A stretch of 8,496 nucleotides of DNA, from assembly GCA_021795055.1 (NCBI GenBank), contig JAJYPW010000032.1:1-8496 (forward strand). The letters run 5' to 3'. Origin of the DNA: Thermoplasmata archaeon (GTDB taxonomy: Archaea > Thermoplasmatota > Thermoplasmata > Thermoplasmatales > Thermoplasmataceae). Position numbers and translations under genes: made by a program. Below the pieces are notes generated by a model that worked only from the letters and a program-made list of their open reading frames with translations, did not search any database and was not told where the DNA came from. Numbering within the stretch: position 1 is the stretch's first letter; every line of letters starts with the position of its first letter. Positions 6,808-8,496 of the stretch are shown here, piece by piece.

Positions 6808-6816
6808 GTAAAAAGG
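6808..6816 (-). promoter_or_regulatory. Possible TATA-like box for the MBL hydrolase
   Basis: CTTTTTACC on the minus strand is centred about 26 bases before the TTG at 6786. No ribosome binding site is visible near that TTG. The arrangement would mean a leaderless mRNA with a TTG start, which is less usual, so the assignment is tentative. Confidence 0.3.
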
Positions 6817-6994
6817 ATGCTGATTTCAATGGCACGGTCTGTGTTTTGAGCGTGGCGTTGCCGGCAACCTGCAGCATGTTCCTGGACTCCCTGTCTGCCG
6901 TTCGTATTGAATTGATTGCGCTCACATGTCACCGCCTTGCCTGTTAAGCAAATCATGGGTTCCTTAGCCGGCAGGAAGAATGCCCTGAAAGCAT
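6817..6994. other. Intergenic stretch between divergent genes
   Basis: No convincing gene is seen here. A minus-strand reading frame starting with GTG at 6925 uses codons similar to real genes (AGG, CTG, AAC) and has a GGTGA only 3 bases before it. However, it would run about 70 bases into the hydrolase gene in another frame, and it matches no family I recognise. It may be a decayed gene remnant. Confidence 0.3.
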
Positions 6995-6999
6995 GGTGA
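6995..6999 (+). promoter_or_regulatory. Shine-Dalgarno site for the small membrane protein
   Basis: GGTGA stands 7 bases before the ATG at 7007, the same core as used by the alcohol dehydrogenase. It supports 7007 as a start rather than the in-frame TTG at 7001, and argues that this short reading frame is a real gene. Confidence 0.45.
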
Positions 7000-7006
7000 G
7001 TTGGAT

Positions 7007-7228
7007 ATGTCAATGCTGGATTTTGACAGGTTCCTCTTCGCTTTTACCATAACCCCACGTATCATCCTGGTTTCTGCCAGCATAAGCCTGATCCTGCTGA
7101 ACACCGTACCGGAATTTATGTACCTCAGGACGAAAGAGGCCCGCTATTCAGTCCTTCCCAGCGGGCTCAAGAAGGCTTTTGTGATTCCCTTCCGCGTTGG
7201 CACTGCCAGCGGGATACTCATGGGGTAG
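7007..7228 (+). CDS. Small hypothetical membrane protein, probably frameshifted near its end
   Basis: As written, this encodes 73 residues ending at a TAG. Residues about 8-33 (FLFAFTITPRIILVSASI and on) form one likely membrane helix, and a second hydrophobic stretch starts near the end (FVIPFRVGTASGILMG). I do not recognise a family. Codon use resembles the neighbours, and a GGTGA site precedes the ATG. Re-reading one G in the GGGG run at 7222-7225 opens a new frame that continues sensibly as VEPVALFPGFMTLVSETGV and ends at the TAG at 7312-7314, completing a second membrane segment and giving about 102 residues. The gene may thus have lost one G, or the read may have. Alternatively the short form is real and the extension is coincidence. 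It is upstream of and close to the amidotransferase gene. Confidence 0.5.
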   Translation: MSMLDFDRFLFAFTITPRIILVSASISLILLNTVPEFMYLRTKEARYSVLPSGLKKAFVIPFRVGTASGILMG

Positions 7229-7283
7229 AGCCTGTGGCCCTCTTCCCCGGTTTCATGACCCTGGTGTCCGAAACGGGCGTGAG

Positions 7284-7291
7284 ATATATTA
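7284..7291 (+). promoter_or_regulatory. TATA box for the glutamine amidotransferase
   Basis: ATATATTA is centred about 29 bases before the ATG at 7317, so transcription should start only a few bases before that codon. The box lies inside the possible frameshifted extension of the membrane protein gene. Confidence 0.5.
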
Positions 7292-7316
7292 GGCGCATGG
7301 AATCGGGTGGATAGAA

Positions 7317-7971
7317 ATGTGCAGGATGTTTGGCTATACGGGTGCCGGCAGGGAAGACCTTGAAGTGCTCTTTGAAGCCCTCAAAGTTTCCGCATACAAT
7401 GATGATTCCTCTCAGGCAAGATAAGGCAGCACCCGGACGGGTGGGGGTACGTCATTCTTTCAGGGAACGGGTTGTTCCACTACCGTTCCAGCTCGCCCGT
7501 TTATAAGGACAGCTTTCGCATCCCCGATATTGTGGGAAAATTCCTGGCGATTTTCCATGCGCGGAAGGCGTCAAAAAACAGCCCGGTGGGATCACAGGTG
7601 TATTCCCATCCGTTTTCGCACTACGGCAGCAGCAGGGTGGTCTTCCTTGCGCACAACGGCAGCCTTAAAGGCCAGTACCCCGGTAAGGTGGACAGCGAGG
7701 TGGCACTGGAGATTGTCTCATCCAACGATGGCGATCTCGCGAAGGCTGAGTACGAATTGAAGCTGAGAATGATGTCCGCGATAAACATGCTTGTCCTGAG
7801 CTTTGAGAAGGAAAAACCGTTGGAGGCAACGCTGAAGTACCTGAATTTCTGGAACAGGGATGAGGAGGAGGAAAGGTTCTACCAGATGTACACTGCCAAG
7901 ATGCCAAACGGGAATGCCGTCATGTCTTCCACAATAGCCTTCAGGCTCGATGTTGACGGAACTGCGCCATC
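7317..7971 (+). pseudogene. Class-II glutamine amidotransferase, frameshifted and cut by an IS element
   Basis: The first segment starts MCRMFGYTGAGREDLE, with Cys2 as the N-terminal nucleophile expected once Met is removed (Ntn hydrolase, YafJ-like GATase_4 type). That frame stops at TAA 7422-7424. The protein continues in another frame from about 7403: HPDGWGYVILSGNGLFHYRSS, FHARKAS, HPFSHYG, VVFLAHNGSL and AVMSSTIAFRL. One base is missing between 7403 and 7421. All glutamine-binding and catalytic motifs survive, so decay is recent or the base loss is a sequencing error. Reading stops making sense at about 7971, where the transposon right end begins; about 20-40 residues would then be missing compared with relatives. 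Such enzymes release ammonia from glutamine; the acceptor reaction of this stand-alone type is not known. The exact right boundary is uncertain by about 10 bases. Confidence 0.8.
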
Positions 7972-7980
7972 TGACATCCT

Positions 7981-8000
7981 CCCACGAATAAATTCGTGGG
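7981..8000. repeat. Perfect 8-bp hairpin at the element right end
   Basis: CCCACGAA and TTCGTGGG pair perfectly around a 4-base A/T loop (7989-7992). Subterminal hairpins of this kind are what TnpA recognises in IS200/IS605 elements. It may also form part of the guide RNA. Confidence 0.75.
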
Positions 8001-8021
8001 GTTCCTTTCGGAACCGGTTCC
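8000..8021. repeat. Nested palindromes between tnpB stop and right-end hairpin
   Basis: On the minus strand GGTTCC-GAAA-GGAACC (8015-8000) forms a 6-bp hairpin with a GAAA tetraloop. It overlaps the 12-base palindrome GGAACCGGTTCC (8010-8021). The two are mutually exclusive pairings, so the segment could switch structures. It starts 5 bases after the tnpB stop codon. Confidence 0.65.
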
Positions 8022-8025
8022 TGCT

Positions 8026-8496
8026 TCATGGAGTGGCAACTCGTAGACCCCCTTTTGAGAGTTCCGCCGCTGTAGCACTTTCCACAGGCGTGAATTCGGG
8101 AATGCCCTTCCCTACTTTTATCATCCCTATATTCCGGATGTTGATTGCCGCATTCACATCCCGATCCATTGTGAGACCGCAGGCATTGCAGTGATATATG
8201 CGATCTGAGAGTTTCAGATCAAAACTGATGCTTCCGCATTTTGAACACATTTTTGATGATGGTTCAAACCTTCCTATCTCAATCAGTTCTGCTTTTCTCC
8301 ACTCCATCTTGTATGTGAGCATCTGCTTGAACCGGTACCATCCCTGATCGGATATGCTCTTCGCCAGGTGATGATTTCGCTGCATGTCCTGTATGTTTAA
8401 GTCTTCGATCACAACTGTACCATAATGCTTGGCTATCGCTGTTGATACCCTGTGATTGAAATCCGTACGCATGTCCCTGATTTTCTGGTGTATTCT
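8026..8496 (-). CDS. tnpB: TnpB RNA-guided nuclease, C-terminal part (5' end outside window)
   Basis: The 156 visible residues are the C-terminal third to two-fifths of TnpB (OrfB), the RNA-guided nuclease of IS605-type elements and ancestor of Cas12. VVIEDLNIQDM contains the RuvC-II Glu. The zinc finger CSKCG...CNACG follows, and DRDVNAAINIRNI contains the RuvC-III Asp. The frame is open to the window edge, beginning RIHQKIRDMRTDFNHRVST, which fits family sequence upstream of an internal ATG at 8472, so that ATG is not the start. The end ...PEFTPVESAT...GGLRVATP is typical of archaeal copies. No frameshift is seen in the part present, so the nuclease may be functional. It cuts DNA next to a short motif, guided by the RNA from its own right end, which helps the element persist. 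Confidence 0.93.
   Translation of the reverse strand, partial: RIHQKIRDMRTDFNHRVSTAIAKHYGTVVIEDLNIQDMQRNHHLAKSISDQGWYRFKQMLTYKMEWRKAELIEIGRFEPSSKMCSKCGSISFDLKLSDRIYHCNACGLTMDRDVNAAINIRNIGMIKVGKGIPEFTPVESATAAELSKGGLRVATP

Larger units (their letters stand above)
7972..8100 (-). ncRNA. Possible omega RNA (reRNA) scaffold at the tnpB 3' end
   Basis: In TnpB elements the guide RNA covers the 3' end of tnpB and the right end, and its guide is the DNA just outside. Here, on the minus strand, the region contains an AACTC/GAGTT pairing (8038-8042 with 8059-8063), a GGTTCC-GAAA-GGAACC hairpin with a GNRA-type loop, and an 8-base-pair hairpin next to the boundary. The 5' limit shown is arbitrary. Presence of an RNA is inferred from position and structure only. 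Confidence 0.45.
7972..8496 (-). mobile_element. IS200/IS605-type insertion element, right end and tnpB 3' part (partial)
   Basis: The element enters from the right edge of the window and ends at about 7972, where the amidotransferase reading frame breaks off. It contains the C-terminal part of TnpB on the minus strand, followed by a hairpin-rich right end without long terminal inverted repeats. This is the layout of IS605 or of tnpB-only (IS1341-type) elements. No tnpA is seen, but the left part lies outside the window. The terminal bases TGACATCCTCCC (7972-7983, plus strand) resemble ends I recall for such elements; the precise junction is not proven. Confidence 0.8.

Noticed and set aside
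6716..6925. 69-residue minus-strand frame upstream of the MBL hydrolase
   Set aside because: Codon use is gene-like in its first 45 codons, but it would overlap the hydrolase by about 70 bases in another frame and matches nothing I recognise. It is recorded only as a possible remnant in the intergenic entry.
7972..8194. C-terminal continuation of the amidotransferase frame to 8194
   Set aside because: These codons run through the element hairpins and antisense to tnpB, so they are chance read-through and not part of the original protein.
1..8496. CRISPR array, defence island or prophage genes
   Set aside because: No regularly spaced repeats, cas genes, integrase, or phage structural genes are visible. 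The only mobile element is the IS605-type end.

Overview
The window looks like archaeal chromosomal DNA, most likely from the Thermoplasmata (acidophilic Thermoplasmatales-type). The reasons are the gene types, strong use of AGG and ATA codons, moderate GC, GTG and TTG starts, GGTGA-type ribosome binding sites, TATA-like boxes centred about 26 bases before start codons (leaderless transcripts), a tRNA gene without an encoded CCA, and a SAMP2-like ubiquitin-fold protein ending in Gly-Gly. The lineage is inferred from style and content, not from a marker gene.

Region 1 (1-3113, + strand) is a compact three-gene operon: a single-domain SCP-2 lipid-binding protein, an iron-dependent alcohol dehydrogenase and an NAD(P)-type aldehyde dehydrogenase. 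The last two are translationally coupled. Together they suggest oxidation of an alcohol through its aldehyde to an acid (or the reverse), perhaps with a hydrophobic substrate carried by the SCP-2 protein. Region 2 (3122-5555, - strand, convergent with region 1) holds a diacylglycerol-kinase-family lipid kinase and, upstream of it, an FAD oxidoreductase of the alkyl-DHAP synthase type. This suggests a lipid or polar-headgroup role not expected from the standard archaeal ether-lipid pathway.

Region 3 (5672-6786, - strand) contains a metallo-beta-lactamase-fold hydrolase of the YycJ/WalJ type, then tRNA-Gln(UUG), then 13 bases later a 64-residue ubiquitin-like/ThiS-like protein. This arrangement is notable because SAMP2/Urm1-type proteins donate sulfur to the wobble uridine of exactly this class of tRNA.

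Region 4 (7007-8496) appears damaged. A small membrane protein gene and a class-II glutamine amidotransferase gene each seem to lack one base. The amidotransferase is also cut near its 3' end by an IS200/IS605-type element. The element's right end, with strong hairpins, and the C-terminal part of TnpB (- strand) fill the rest of the window. The right-end hairpins and adjoining tnpB 3' end are the expected place for an omega (reRNA) guide RNA, whose guide would then be read from the interrupted amidotransferase gene.
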